A DNA stretch of 64,000 nucleotides, taken from Nostoc edaphicum CCNP1411 (GTDB lineage: Bacteria; Cyanobacteriota; Cyanobacteriia; Cyanobacteriales; Nostocaceae). The notes beneath the pieces are model-generated. The model had not been told where the DNA came from and did not search any database. It saw only the letters and a program-made list of their open reading frames with translations. Of this stretch, positions 56,179 through 64,000 are shown piece by piece. The position numbers and the translations under genes are program-made. How positions within the stretch are numbered: position 1 is the first letter of the stretch; each line of letters starts with the position of its first letter. The stretch is from assembly GCF_014023275.1 (NCBI RefSeq), contig NZ_CP054698.1, positions 1,426,001-1,490,000 of the forward strand, read 5' to 3'.

Positions 56179-58188
56179 ATGATTTCATTTTTGCAAAAGT
56201 ACAAGCGATTTCTAGCCTTAACTATGGCTGGCTTGCTCTGTACTGCTCTGCTGATATTTGGTAATTCTGTTTTTCAGCCCACCCTGGCTGCTGGTAATGG
56301 AGTTAACGTAATTATCATGATTGGCGATGGTATGGGTTGGGAGATGGCACGAGCCGCAGCCGTCGCCAAAGGTGCGCCTTTTTACACTAGTGGTAAAGGC
56401 TCTGGTCTTAGTTTCCAAAAGCTAACTGGATATGGATTGGTAACTACTTACGGCACAACAATTCAGGGAAATACACCAGCCAATCCAACAGATCAGCCTC
56501 ATCTAACAGGTAACTCTGCTCTAGATAACTCTAATCCACTCACAGGTGCAAGTCCTGTTCGTCCCAACTTCTCATTCCAGCCGACTCCTTTTAATCCTGG
56601 TAATAGAGTTGATGGCAATAGTTTAGCGAGTGGAAATCTGGCGGGTTATGACATCAGTAAAGGTGGCCCTCTTCCTTGGGTTCCTCTGACCCCTGCAAAT
56701 CCTGGTACTTATGACAAAGATTACATTAAGTACAGTTATCCTGACTCTGCTAATACCGCTACAACTCTTTACACGGGAGTAAAGAGCTTCAACAACGCGA
56801 TGGGGGTAGACATTTACGAGAAGAGATTGAAAACTATCCTGGAAATTGCTAAGGAAAATAGTAAGTCTACAGGCTTGGTAACTTCTGTACCTATTAGCCA
56901 CGCAACGCCTGGTGCTGCTGCTTCTTTCGTAAATCGTCGTAGCAAATACGATAGTGTTTACGACCCTAGCAAGAGTAACCAAGACAGCATTTTGCAACAG
57001 ACATTGCTGAACTTTCAGCCTAATGTGTTGTTGGGTGGCGGTCATCCTAAAGACCTTGAAAATAGAGATATTGCAAGTACTGCTGATGGCGTCTTGAAAT
57101 ATACGTACATTACAGAAGACACTTACCAACATTTGAAGAATAACCCTACGTCAAATCGTTACGGTTATACCTTTTTGGAACGTGGCCCAAATGCAACTGC
57201 GACACTGCTAAACACGGCTGCTAAAATCGACCCAAATAAGGGAGAGAAATTATTTGGTCTGTATGGTGCCCGTGGACAAAACGGCAACCTTCCTGCTAGT
57301 TCTTCTAAGGGAGATTACAGCTTAACAGGCCTAGACACCTTCACCCTCTATAGCTCTGTTGTTAGAGGCGGTGGAACTCCAGCAACCTGCCCATCCGGTA
57401 AGATAATTACTGGTACTGCTGGGGATTGTGTTCCTGTCATCGATGCAGCTGGTAATCCCATCGCTCCTAATGCTCCTGCACCCGATACTGTTCGTCCTTT
57501 GGCTCCTGGTGAAACCGACGCTAGCTTTATCACTAAAGAAATTAACGAAAATCCAACTTTGGCTGATCTGACCAAAGCAGCTTTAACCGTTTTAGGTAAA
57601 GACAAAGATGGCTTCTGGCTGATGGTTGAGGGAGGTGATGTAGACTGGGCTGCTCATGACAACAACATGGATAACCTGATTGGTACCATGAATGATTTTG
57701 ATAAGTCAGTTCAGGAGGTCATTACTTGGGTAGAAAATCATGGTGGTTGGAGTAAGAATCTACTACTAGTTACTGCTGACCATGATCACTATCTAACTTT
57801 GAATAATGACTTTGCCTCTAAATTGACTCCTAATCCTGACCCAAATAAGGCTAAAGGCTTGAAGTATAACGCCAAGGACATCACTTTCGTCAAGCACAAT
57901 CCTACTGATGCTGGTCATTTCTGGGGGTCTGATCCAAATTACAAATATCTTTGGGGTAGCCATAGCCGTCGGGTTGTACCTGTTTACTATCAGGGCGCTT
58001 ACGCATCAGCTCTGACGCGATCGCTAGGACAAGGCTTCCAGATTACAGATAGCTCTGGTACTTACACTGTACCTGGTGTTCGGGGTGTGGTTGACCAAAG
58101 TCATATCTTCCAGGCTATGAAAACTGCGATGGGCGTTGGCAAAGCCTCTCGGAGAGAAGCCCCGCCTTCGGCGATCGCAAGTCCGTGA
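56179..58188 (+). CDS. PhoA-type alkaline phosphatase, exported
   Basis: 669 residues. A signal peptide ends at TLAAG (~39). VIIMIGDGMGW gives metal Asp D50, PDSANTATTLYTG gives the nucleophile S190, VTADHDH gives D534/H535 (plus D536/H537), and WGSHSRR gives H595. The protein is longer than E. coli PhoA because of inserts (~95-150 and ~395-450, the latter with two Cys). It cleaves phosphomonoesters in the periplasm. The last ~16 residues (KASRREAPPSAIASP) are encoded by a spacer-type palindromic repeat. Confidence 0.92.
   Translation: MISFLQKYKRFLALTMAGLLCTALLIFGNSVFQPTLAAGNGVNVIIMIGDGMGWEMARAAAVAKGAPFYTSGKGSGLSFQKLTGYGLVTTYGTTIQGNTPANPTDQPHLTGNSALDNSNPLTGASPVRPNFSFQPTPFNPGNRVDGNSLASGNLAGYDISKGGPLPWVPLTPANPGTYDKDYIKYSYPDSANTATTLYTGVKSFNNAMGVDIYEKRLKTILEIAKENSKSTGLVTSVPISHATPGAAASFVNRRSKYDSVYDPSKSNQDSILQQTLLNFQPNVLLGGGHPKDLENRDIASTADGVLKYTYITEDTYQHLKNNPTSNRYGYTFLERGPNATATLLNTAAKIDPNKGEKLFGLYGARGQNGNLPASSSKGDYSLTGLDTFTLYSSVVRGGGTPATCPSGKIITGTAGDCVPVIDAAGNPIAPNAPAPDTVRPLAPGETDASFITKEINENPTLADLTKAALTVLGKDKDGFWLMVEGGDVDWAAHDNNMDNLIGTMNDFDKSVQEVITWVENHGGWSKNLLLVTADHDHYLTLNNDFASKLTPNPDPNKAKGLKYNAKDITFVKHNPTDAGHFWGSDPNYKYLWGSHSRRVVPVYYQGAYASALTRSLGQGFQITDSSGTYTVPGVRGVVDQSHIFQAMKTAMGVGKASRREAPPSAIASP
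58145..58182 (+). repeat. Palindromic repeat forming the phosphatase C-terminus
   Basis: CTCTCGGAGAG and GCCTTCGGCGATCGC are in-frame parts of a repeat otherwise seen in Nostoc spacers; it replaces whatever the ancestral C-terminus was. Confidence 0.55.
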
Positions 58189-58228
58189 ATTAAATACACC
58201 GCTTCACTAAACACTAACTGAAAAACTT

Positions 58229-58266
58229 TGTGTTGCAGAGATGTGATAACACACATCTCTGTTTCA
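58229..58266 (+). terminator. Terminator after the PhoA-like gene
   Basis: CAGAGATGTG (58236-58245) pairs with CACATCTCTG (58252-58261), with short outer pairing. It has TTT next to it; moderately strong. Confidence 0.6.
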
Positions 58267-58315
58267 CAAAACTATTGCGGTATTTTTGCTCCAGTTCTTT
58301 TATCAAGGAAAAAAA

Positions 58316-58831
58316 ATGACTGACTCCATCTTCCAGAAGTTAGCAGCTGCAACGGTAAGAACTGCTTTGATTTTTTCGTTAGGCGAGGCTATCCCCGCCC
58401 AAGCAGCAGCCCTAACTTATAATTTTTCTAATGACGATAAAACTCTCATAGGCACTTTTTCATTCGACCAAGCAGCAGCAGCAGACGATCAAGAAGTAAC
58501 GATCGCCGAAGGTTTAAAGATTTCTGCTACCTTTGGTGGACAGTTATACACTGAAGCTGATGATCCTTTAGCCTCAGTTTTCACCGATTTTTCGGGAACA
58601 ATTTTGAACGAAGCGGGGTTAGGGTTGTATTTTACACCTGGCACTTTTAACGTCTTCCGCGAAAGTTTTATCAATTTGAATGATTCAACTGACGCAGGTG
58701 TTCAGACCGTTACTTACACAAGCACTAGCGTTCCAGAACCAAGTTTGATGCTTGGATTGTCTGTGTTCGGGTTGGGTTTATTCTTGGGTAAAAAGACAGT
58801 ATCTTCTAAACCATCAAGCACAAAAGCTTAA
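58316..58831 (+). CDS. PEP-CTERM surface/exported protein 2
   Basis: 171 residues from ATG 58316, preceded by AAGGA. A signal peptide ends at IPAQA (~30). The mature domain shares GTFSFDQ and GGQLYTEADD with the protein at 52331. The PEP-CTERM sorting signal is VPEP (139-142), a hydrophobic helix (~143-157) and KK. It is just downstream of the PhoA-like gene and separated from it by a terminator. Confidence 0.85.
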   Translation: MTDSIFQKLAAATVRTALIFSLGEAIPAQAAALTYNFSNDDKTLIGTFSFDQAAAADDQEVTIAEGLKISATFGGQLYTEADDPLASVFTDFSGTILNEAGLGLYFTPGTFNVFRESFINLNDSTDAGVQTVTYTSTSVPEPSLMLGLSVFGLGLFLGKKTVSSKPSSTKA

Positions 58832-58885
58832 ACCAGATTATCAAGAATCAACTTCTGTTAGGTGATTGATTTGCATCTATCTAAA

Positions 58886-58917
58886 ACAGGGTGGGATTAT
58901 CCACCCTGTAGATTTTT
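58886..58917 (+). terminator. Terminator after PEP-CTERM gene 2
   Basis: ACAGGGTGG (58886-58894) and CCACCCTGT (58901-58909) form a perfect 9-bp stem, then AGATTTTT. Confidence 0.85.
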
Positions 58918-59140
58918 AATATTTATTTAGTCTGGTGAAAACTGATACAAAGCCATATAAAAAAAGTTTTATCTAGAAACGATCACAATCTTATTTAATT
59001 TATCGAAACATAATTCAGGAGTCAGGAGCCAGAATTCTGTTGGGTATTTTTAACTTCATAGTGGATGAATCCACTGATTCATTCTGACTCCTGAATTCTG
59101 ACTCCTGAATTCTTCTTCAAGAAAATTGCAAGGCTCAGAT
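58918..59140. other. Spacer between the two terminators
   Basis: It includes the repeat AATTCAGGAGTCAGGAGCCA (~59011, also near 37552) and its inverted relatives TGACTCCTGAATTC. A short transcript might start here. Confidence 0.4.
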
Positions 59141-59170
59141 TCCCGACTTTTCTAAGAAGTCGGGATTTTT
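59141..59170 (+). terminator. Second terminator, upstream of argG
   Basis: TCCCGACTT (59141-59149) pairs with AAGTCGGGA (59157-59165), followed by five T. It ends a transcript that begins after the previous terminator, or attenuates argG. Confidence 0.75.
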
Positions 59171-59256
59171 ATTATTCAGTTGCATGAAGAAAATATACAT
59201 GGATTAGTTTAGATATAATAATGACTCATTCTTTGTTGTCCTAAGTGGAGAAATTA

Positions 59257-60459
59257 ATGGGTCGCGCCAAAAAGGTTGTCCTGGCATATTCTGGTGGAGT
59301 GGATACTTCTGTTTGCATCCCTTACCTCAAGCAGGAGTGGGGTGTGGAAGAGGTGATTACCCTAGCAGCAGATTTAGGTCAGGGAGATGAATTAGAGCCA
59401 GTTCGAGAAAAAGCTCTGAAATCGGGTGCAAGTGAATCACTTGTGGCGGATGTCAAAGACAGCTTCGTTAAAGATTACGCCTTTGGAGCGATTCAAGCCA
59501 ATGCCCTCTATGAAAATCGTTATCCTCTCGGAACCGCTCTTGCTCGTCCACTGATTGCTAAGATATTAGTAGAAACAGCTGAAAAATATGGTGCTGATGC
59601 GATCGCTCACGGTTGCACCGGTAAAGGTAACGATCAGGTTCGCTTTGATGTCTCTGTAACTGCGCTCAACCCCAACATAAAGATTCTCGCACCAGCTAGA
59701 GAATGGGGAATGAGCCGTGAGGAAACGATCGCTTATGGTGAGAAGTTTGGTATCCCCTCACCAGTCAAAAAATCTTCTCCCTACAGTATTGATAAGAATT
59801 TGCTCGGTCGTAGCATTGAAGCTGGTTTACTCGAAGATCCTTCATTTGAGCCACCAGAAGAAATTTATGAGATGACCAAAGCGATCGCTGATACTCCGAA
59901 CCAGCCAGAGTACATCGAAATTGGTTTCCACCGTGGTATTCCCACAACCATCAACGGTATAGCTAAAAAGCCAGTTGAACTAATTGAAGAACTCAATCAG
60001 GTGATAGGAAATCACGGTATCGGCCGGATTGATATGATTGAAAACCGTCTGGTAGGTATTAAATCGCGGGAAATCTACGAATCTCCCGCGATGTTGGTGC
60101 TAATTCAAGCACATAGGGATTTAGAAAGCTTGACTTTGACGGCAGATGTCACCCATTACAAGCGTGGGATTGAAGAAACTTACAGCCAAATCGTTTATAA
60201 CGGTTTGTGGTATAGTCCGCTAAAAGTTGCACTAGATGCCTTTATTCAAAAGACACAAGAGCGAGTCTCTGGAACTGTGCGAGTGAAGTTGTTCAAGGGC
60301 AACTCTACAATAGTTGGGCGTTCGAGCGATAATTCCCTCTATACTCCTGATTTGGCAACTTACGGAGCCGAAGACCAATTTGACCACAAAGCCGCTGAAG
60401 GCTTTATCTATGTTTGGGGACTACCAACTCGCATTTGGTCACAGCAAGTTAGAGGTTAG
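59257..60459 (+). CDS. argG: Argininosuccinate synthase
   Basis: 400 residues from ATG 59257; GTG 59245 is in frame but GGAG at 59248-59251 fits the ATG. The ATP-pyrophosphatase loop AYSGGVDTS is at 10-18, and the [15 protein letters not shown] and [15 protein letters not shown] blocks follow. It joins citrulline and aspartate in arginine synthesis. It is monocistronic, with a terminator-like hairpin 87 bp upstream. Confidence 0.98.
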   Translation: MGRAKKVVLAYSGGVDTSVCIPYLKQEWGVEEVITLAADLGQGDELEPVREKALKSGASESLVADVKDSFVKDYAFGAIQANALYENRYPLGTALARPLIAKILVETAEKYGADAIAHGCTGKGNDQVRFDVSVTALNPNIKILAPAREWGMSREETIAYGEKFGIPSPVKKSSPYSIDKNLLGRSIEAGLLEDPSFEPPEEIYEMTKAIADTPNQPEYIEIGFHRGIPTTINGIAKKPVELIEELNQVIGNHGIGRIDMIENRLVGIKSREIYESPAMLVLIQAHRDLESLTLTADVTHYKRGIEETYSQIVYNGLWYSPLKVALDAFIQKTQERVSGTVRVKLFKGNSTIVGRSSDNSLYTPDLATYGAEDQFDHKAAEGFIYVWGLPTRIWSQQVRG

Positions 60460-60521
60460 GAAGATAAGGGGGATGAGAAGACAAGGAAAAATTTTCTCCC
60501 TCATCTCCCCACTTCGACTAT

Positions 60522-61151
60522 TTACTCTTCTGCTGCACCCTTGACTTGACGAGATTCGAGCCACAGGGGCACAACAATTAAAGCAGTGAGGATCAGTAAA
60601 GCTGCGATCGCAAATTGACCCACCCAAGCAACCAATTGTTCTAGGGAGACAATTTTGCCAGCAAAGAAAGCTAATGTCACCATCAAACTAGCCCAAGCAA
60701 CTGCTCCTAAAAAGTTGTATAAAAAGAATTTTCCAAAGGGCATTTCAGCTATACCAGCTAGTGGTGCAGCAAAAACTCGTAATAATGCCAGAAAACGTCC
60801 AAAAAATACCGCCTTAGCAGCATTTTGACTAAATTGATCTTTAATCGTCAGTAATCGCACTTCCGAAATCCGAAAAATGCTACCAACTTTTACCAGGAAA
60901 GGCCAACCGCTAACCCTACCAATCCAATAGCCACAAGTACCACCAATGACAGCACCCATGATTGCGTCACCGAGAACCAGCCAGAAATTTAGTTCATCGC
61001 TGCCAGCTAGAAACCCACCCACTAAGGTTACGGTTTCACCAGGAAGGGGAATGCCTAAATTTTCTAGCAAAATTCCCAAAAAAATTGCCCAATACCCGTA
61101 ACTGTGAGCAACTTCCTGGATATTTTCTAGGGAAATCACCTCTAAAGACAT
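60522..61151 (-). CDS. DedA-family membrane protein
   Basis: 209 residues, 4-5 membrane segments. The DedA/SNARE-assoc signature is ENLGIPLPGETVTLVGGFLAG, and the FFGRFLALLRVFAAPLAGIAEM block has the conserved Arg residues. DedA proteins act in membrane homeostasis and lipid-carrier recycling (undecaprenyl-phosphate in some). Convergent with argG, with no terminator in the short gap that I can show. Confidence 0.9.
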   Translation of the reverse strand: MSLEVISLENIQEVAHSYGYWAIFLGILLENLGIPLPGETVTLVGGFLAGSDELNFWLVLGDAIMGAVIGGTCGYWIGRVSGWPFLVKVGSIFRISEVRLLTIKDQFSQNAAKAVFFGRFLALLRVFAAPLAGIAEMPFGKFFLYNFLGAVAWASLMVTLAFFAGKIVSLEQLVAWVGQFAIAALLILTALIVVPLWLESRQVKGAAEE

Positions 61152-61638
61152 TCCGCACCGCCGTCTTTACAAATTTTTACTTTTACTATATCTTTGCTTG
61201 TTTTTGGGTGGGGTGTCAATCAAACTAATACATAGAGTCATTAAGTCATTAGTGTAATTCTGAATAATCCATAGCTTCTAATCTATGGTAGCGATTAATT
61301 ATTGACTATTAACTATACATTTTTTCGAATTTGATACCACAAGTTAATATTTATTACGAAGAAAATAAAAAATTTATAGAAAGTTTATAAAAATCCATTT
61401 AAATTGTGAAAATCTTGTAAAAGATACGGTTGATACCGAAATTGTTAGGCGCTTATGCCTATATTGATGAAAGTTATCACAAATTATACGGCATGAATAC
61501 TGAAATAGTCTCTCTCAACTGTATGGCTGAAATGGCCCAAATATCTGGGTAAAACAGTCATTTTGCCGTTGAAAGAGAATACGTATTGATGTCTTTTTTC
61601 AATTTTTTGTCAAGTGTTCCAATTACCCTCTTAAATTT
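61152..61638. other. Spacer between divergent DedA and STAS genes
   Basis: About 490 AT-rich bp without a gene or repeat family I can name. It probably carries both promoters. Confidence 0.35.
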
Positions 61639-61992
61639 ATGGCTCTTACACAAGAACTTCAAGTGATTTTGTTTAAACCCCAGGGAAGTATAGATTTGGA
61701 AGGCGGTAAGGCTCTGAGTAAACAGATGGCTGAAGTAGTGCCTCAAGCTCATCAGCTCTGGGTTATCGACCTATCAGAAGTCAATTTCATGGACAGTTCT
61801 GGGTTAGTGCCTTTAGTTAAAGGTTTAAAAGCTGCACGTCAGAGTGGTTGCCGCTTGGTTCTATGCAACGTCCAAACTCCTGTAAGGTTAATTTTGGAAC
61901 TTACCCAACTAGATACAGTGTTTGAAATTTTTCACGCTTACGAAGATATTTTTACTACCGTTAAAGATAACAGTCTGGTGCTAGCAGGTTAG
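61639..61992 (+). CDS. STAS-domain anti-sigma-factor antagonist
   Basis: 117 residues, a single STAS domain. The phosphorylation motif is VIDLSEVNFMDSSGLVPLV, with the Ser at 53/54. Such SpoIIAA-like proteins are switched by a partner kinase and phosphatase, which are not in this window. Its last nine codons (SLVLAG region) are duplicated 94 bp downstream as non-coding DNA. Confidence 0.92.
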   Translation: MALTQELQVILFKPQGSIDLEGGKALSKQMAEVVPQAHQLWVIDLSEVNFMDSSGLVPLVKGLKAARQSGCRLVLCNVQTPVRLILELTQLDTVFEIFHAYEDIFTTVKDNSLVLAG

Positions 61993-62082
61993 ATAACAAA
62001 TCTACCTATAGAAGGATGGCGTAGTCAAGCTACATTTGCATTTTTTCACATTTTCTAAAGATAACAGTCTGGTGCTAGCAGG
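61962..62082 (+). repeat. 27-bp direct repeat spanning the STAS gene 3' end
   Basis: The 27 bp at 61962-61988 (TAAAGATAACAGTCTGGTGC..) recur perfectly at 62056-62082, offset by 94 bp. Confidence 0.9.
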
Positions 62083-62409
62083 CTGATTTTCTTTTTTCTC
62101 TATCTTTAAAAGTAAGTAAGCACAAGTACTTAGTGACAAGTTGGTATAGGCTGGTTAAATCAGCCTGCACCGCTCTGGGTATAAATAATCCCATTGGCTT
62201 TTAGCCGTGGGAGAAGTCAATTTGAGCTAACTGTTATATATCCGACGTAGCTAGTGTAAGGAAGCAGGAGGTAAGAAAGGCTAAAATATCAGATTTTGCG
62301 TTATTTCTAACTCTATATTTATTTTTGCCTTGATGTGCTACTTGGATGTCTCCAAGATACTTTGCCGCACCAATTTCTTACCTCTTAAGATTCCACCATA
62401 ATGGTAATT
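62083..62409. other. Spacer after the STAS duplication
   Basis: No gene. No convincing terminator for the STAS gene is seen here either. Confidence 0.35.
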
Positions 62410-62967
62410 TTAGGCATTCTGGGGAGTTGAAATATTCGCTTGTTCGGATGCTGGACGAGGAAAATTTGGTAAATCAATGCCGCTGTGACTAGCATTACGA
62501 GTTTTGAGAGCTAAACGGTAACTCACACTTTGCAGTTCTGCTTGTAGTTGGCGGTTTTCCCGTTGTAGCATTGCTACCTTTTCTCTCACTGGCGTCATCC
62601 GCTCCTCAAACTTCCGACGGTAAATTTGAGGCAACTCTTGCACGACTTGCTCCAACATCCGAGTGCGATCGGTGAGTTCTTGGACTGACTGTCGCAATTG
62701 GTAAATTTCGGAGTCACGAGTGGTAATTTGCTCTTGGTAGAACGCTACCTGCTGCTCTACAGCCTGGAGTTGTTCTTGTAAAGCGTGTAACTGGGTGAAA
62801 TCACGCTCAAGCTCCGGCTGGGGCATAAAACTAGTATTACCTTTTACCAGCCGGAAGAGTTCTTGAGATAGTTGTTGTACTAATTGATCGCGAAGTTGCA
62901 ACTCTTGGCGTAGCTGCGATACTTCCGTAGAGAGAACTTGAATATTGGGTGTATCAGATTGGATCAC
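62410..62967 (-). CDS. Coiled-coil protein, unknown function
   Basis: 185 residues, almost entirely heptad coiled coil from ~10 to 150 (EVSQLRQELQLRDQLVQQL, LHALQEQLQAVEQQVAFYQE, VAMLQRENRQLQAELQSV), then a Pro/Ser-rich tail. No signal or membrane segment. It may be a cyanobacterial cytoskeletal or scaffold protein; no named family recognised. A spacer with STRR separates it from rpsF on the same strand. Confidence 0.72.
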   Translation of the reverse strand: MIQSDTPNIQVLSTEVSQLRQELQLRDQLVQQLSQELFRLVKGNTSFMPQPELERDFTQLHALQEQLQAVEQQVAFYQEQITTRDSEIYQLRQSVQELTDRTRMLEQVVQELPQIYRRKFEERMTPVREKVAMLQRENRQLQAELQSVSYRLALKTRNASHSGIDLPNFPRPASEQANISTPQNA

Positions 62968-63109
62968 AGTAGCTTAAAGCTCCCATTCAGAATCTTGTCC
63001 ACTCTTAGGTATAACTGCGGGAGTACTACCTTTGGCAAGTATTTGTTAATTTAGCATTCCCAAACAAGTCATGAGAAAAGAAAAAGACAAAATTTTATTG
63101 AATGGGATT

Positions 63110-63151
63110 GGGCATTGGGCATTGGGCATTGGGCATTGGGCATTGGGCATT
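63110..63151. repeat. STRR, six GGGCATT heptamers
   Basis: Six perfect units, the reverse complement (permuted) of the CCCAATG family. Confidence 0.9.
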
Positions 63152-63207
63152 GGGGATTTTTTCGTCATCACCCTGTACCCTGTACCCTACTCCCTACTCC
63201 CCATTCA

Positions 63208-63564
63208 TCACACTGTTGCAGTTGCAGCTACTTTAGTTGGCTTTTCTTTTTCCTCTTTAGGAGGTTTTTCTTCGGCGATTTCCTGCTTAACGGTCAAATA
63301 GCGAATCACTTCTTCACTCAAGCGCATGGCGCGTTCAAAGGGGGCGATCGCAGTTGCAGGCGCACCGTAGTTTAACTGGATGTAGATGCCATCACGGTGT
63401 TTTTTGATTTCATAAGCGAGACGACGCTTACCACGATTTTGAATTTGGATATCCTCGGCGCCTTGATCGCGAAGCAAATTCTGATATTTAGTAATTGCTT
63501 GCTCTACCTGTTCTTCTCCCAGATCAGGACGAAGAATGTACATTGTTTCGTAACTTGTAGTCAT
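63208..63564 (-). CDS. rpsF: 30S ribosomal protein S6
   Basis: 118 residues from the Met at 63564 ([15 protein letters not shown]); the frame is open a few codons further. [42 protein letters not shown] and [17 protein letters not shown] are the S6 hallmark blocks. It binds S18 in the 30S platform. The C-terminal ~20 residues are Lys/Glu/Pro-rich, as in other cyanobacteria. Confidence 0.95.
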   Translation of the reverse strand: MTTSYETMYILRPDLGEEQVEQAITKYQNLLRDQGAEDIQIQNRGKRRLAYEIKKHRDGIYIQLNYGAPATAIAPFERAMRLSEEVIRYLTVKQEIAEEKPPKEEKEKPTKVAATATV

Positions 63565-63588
63565 ATTTTTCCGATTCCTCATGGACAA

Positions 63589-63944
63589 AAGTGGCTGCTG
63601 ATGTTAATTTATACCTGGTTTTAATTAAAAATGCCAGTATTAATCAACATCTGAAGCAACAAGGAATTATAATCTTACCAGTTTTCAATTTGAATCATTA
63701 GCCAAATCGCCGGAGTTTGGATTTTTGGGATGTCCCCAATGAAAACTAGGTGGGAAGTAACCCTGATATTTCTTTACCAAGATTGATCAAGCTATTAGCT
63801 TTGCCAACGGGTATCTTTACCCTATGAGCATCTATAGCGATCGCTTTCATGCTCAAGGTTCAATCGGTTCGCTAAAAAGCTAACTGATGATTGCTACCCG
63901 CTCACAGCAACAAAAAATCAAATAAAAGGATATTCGTCAAGGTT
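63589..63944. other. Spacer between divergent rpsF and the edge gene
   Basis: Contains one CATCTATAGCGATCGC (HIP1) site near 63838. No further feature seen. Confidence 0.35.
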
Positions 63945-64000
63945 ATGGCGCAGCGCTATGTGCGAATTCAAAATCAAGAAGGACAGATTTATTATGGGAT
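63945..64000 (+). CDS. 5' end of a further gene, product uncertain
   Basis: ATG 63945 opens a frame (MAQRYVRIQNQEGQIYYG) that runs off the window. The start resembles fumarylacetoacetate-hydrolase-family proteins, but 18 residues are too few to be sure. AAGG lies 5 nt upstream. Confidence 0.5.
   Translation, partial: MAQRYVRIQNQEGQIYYG

Overview
The window looks like chromosomal DNA of a filamentous, heterocyst-type cyanobacterium (Nostoc/Anabaena group). The reasons are many GCGATCGC (HIP1) octamers, an rbcL-rbcX-rbcS operon, pcyA, a PsbP-like gene, a devBCA-type exporter, and dense 7-bp tandem repeats (STRR) in the spacers. I see no tRNA, rRNA or CRISPR array.

Layout. 1-7.1 kb: the 3' end of a secreted beta-propeller/Ig-like/DUF4114 protein, then a type I secretion ABC exporter with a degenerate C39-like domain and its HlyD partner. 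7.1-11.1 kb: DUF427 and GrpB proteins, a broken IS4-family transposase, a MITE, and a ZnuA-like lipoprotein behind a Zur-type operator. 11.7-18.7 kb: small membrane and coiled-coil proteins, a TPM-domain protein, CobH/CbiC, a beta-helix secreted protein, nested mini-elements and dapB. 18.7-22 kb: a candidate NtcA-driven small RNA, panB with an overlapping unknown gene, and a seven-repeat propeller protein. 22-29 kb: RuBisCO operon, SGNH hydrolase, PsbP, Maf and PcyA. 29.5-38.6 kb: a second MITE, devB-devC-devA-like genes, HAD phosphatase, Uma2, DUF4336, MAPEG and an AraC regulator. 39-45 kb: a 55-aa protein, rpsB, tsf, an unknown gene and recG. 45.6-49 kb: a caspase-FGE protein with a small partner, and a GT2 enzyme. 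49.8-58.9 kb: a phosphatase region (PhoX-like, PhoA-like) bracketed by two related PEP-CTERM proteins and interrupted by an intact IS630-type element next to a CDF metal exporter. 59-64 kb: argG, DedA, STAS protein, coiled-coil protein, rpsF and the start of a further gene.

Most housekeeping genes are ordinary. The points that merit a second look are: (1) the sRNA locus with a GTA-N8-TAC box 22 nt from a -10-like hexamer and a Rho-independent terminator; (2) a family of ~108-bp elements made of four hairpins whose stems covary between copies; (3) a 221-bp MITE with perfect 19-bp ends and an 11-bp target duplication, nested in an older relative; (4) the caspase-FGE/small-partner pair, resembling predicted bacterial conflict modules; (5) a ZnuA-like protein that appears to have lost three of four metal ligands yet has a Zur-type box; (6) spacer-type repeats that have become coding sequence in recG, the gene before it and a phosphatase; (7) two PEP-CTERM paralogues around the phosphatases.

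All assignments come from reading the sequence and from remembered family motifs; no searches were run.
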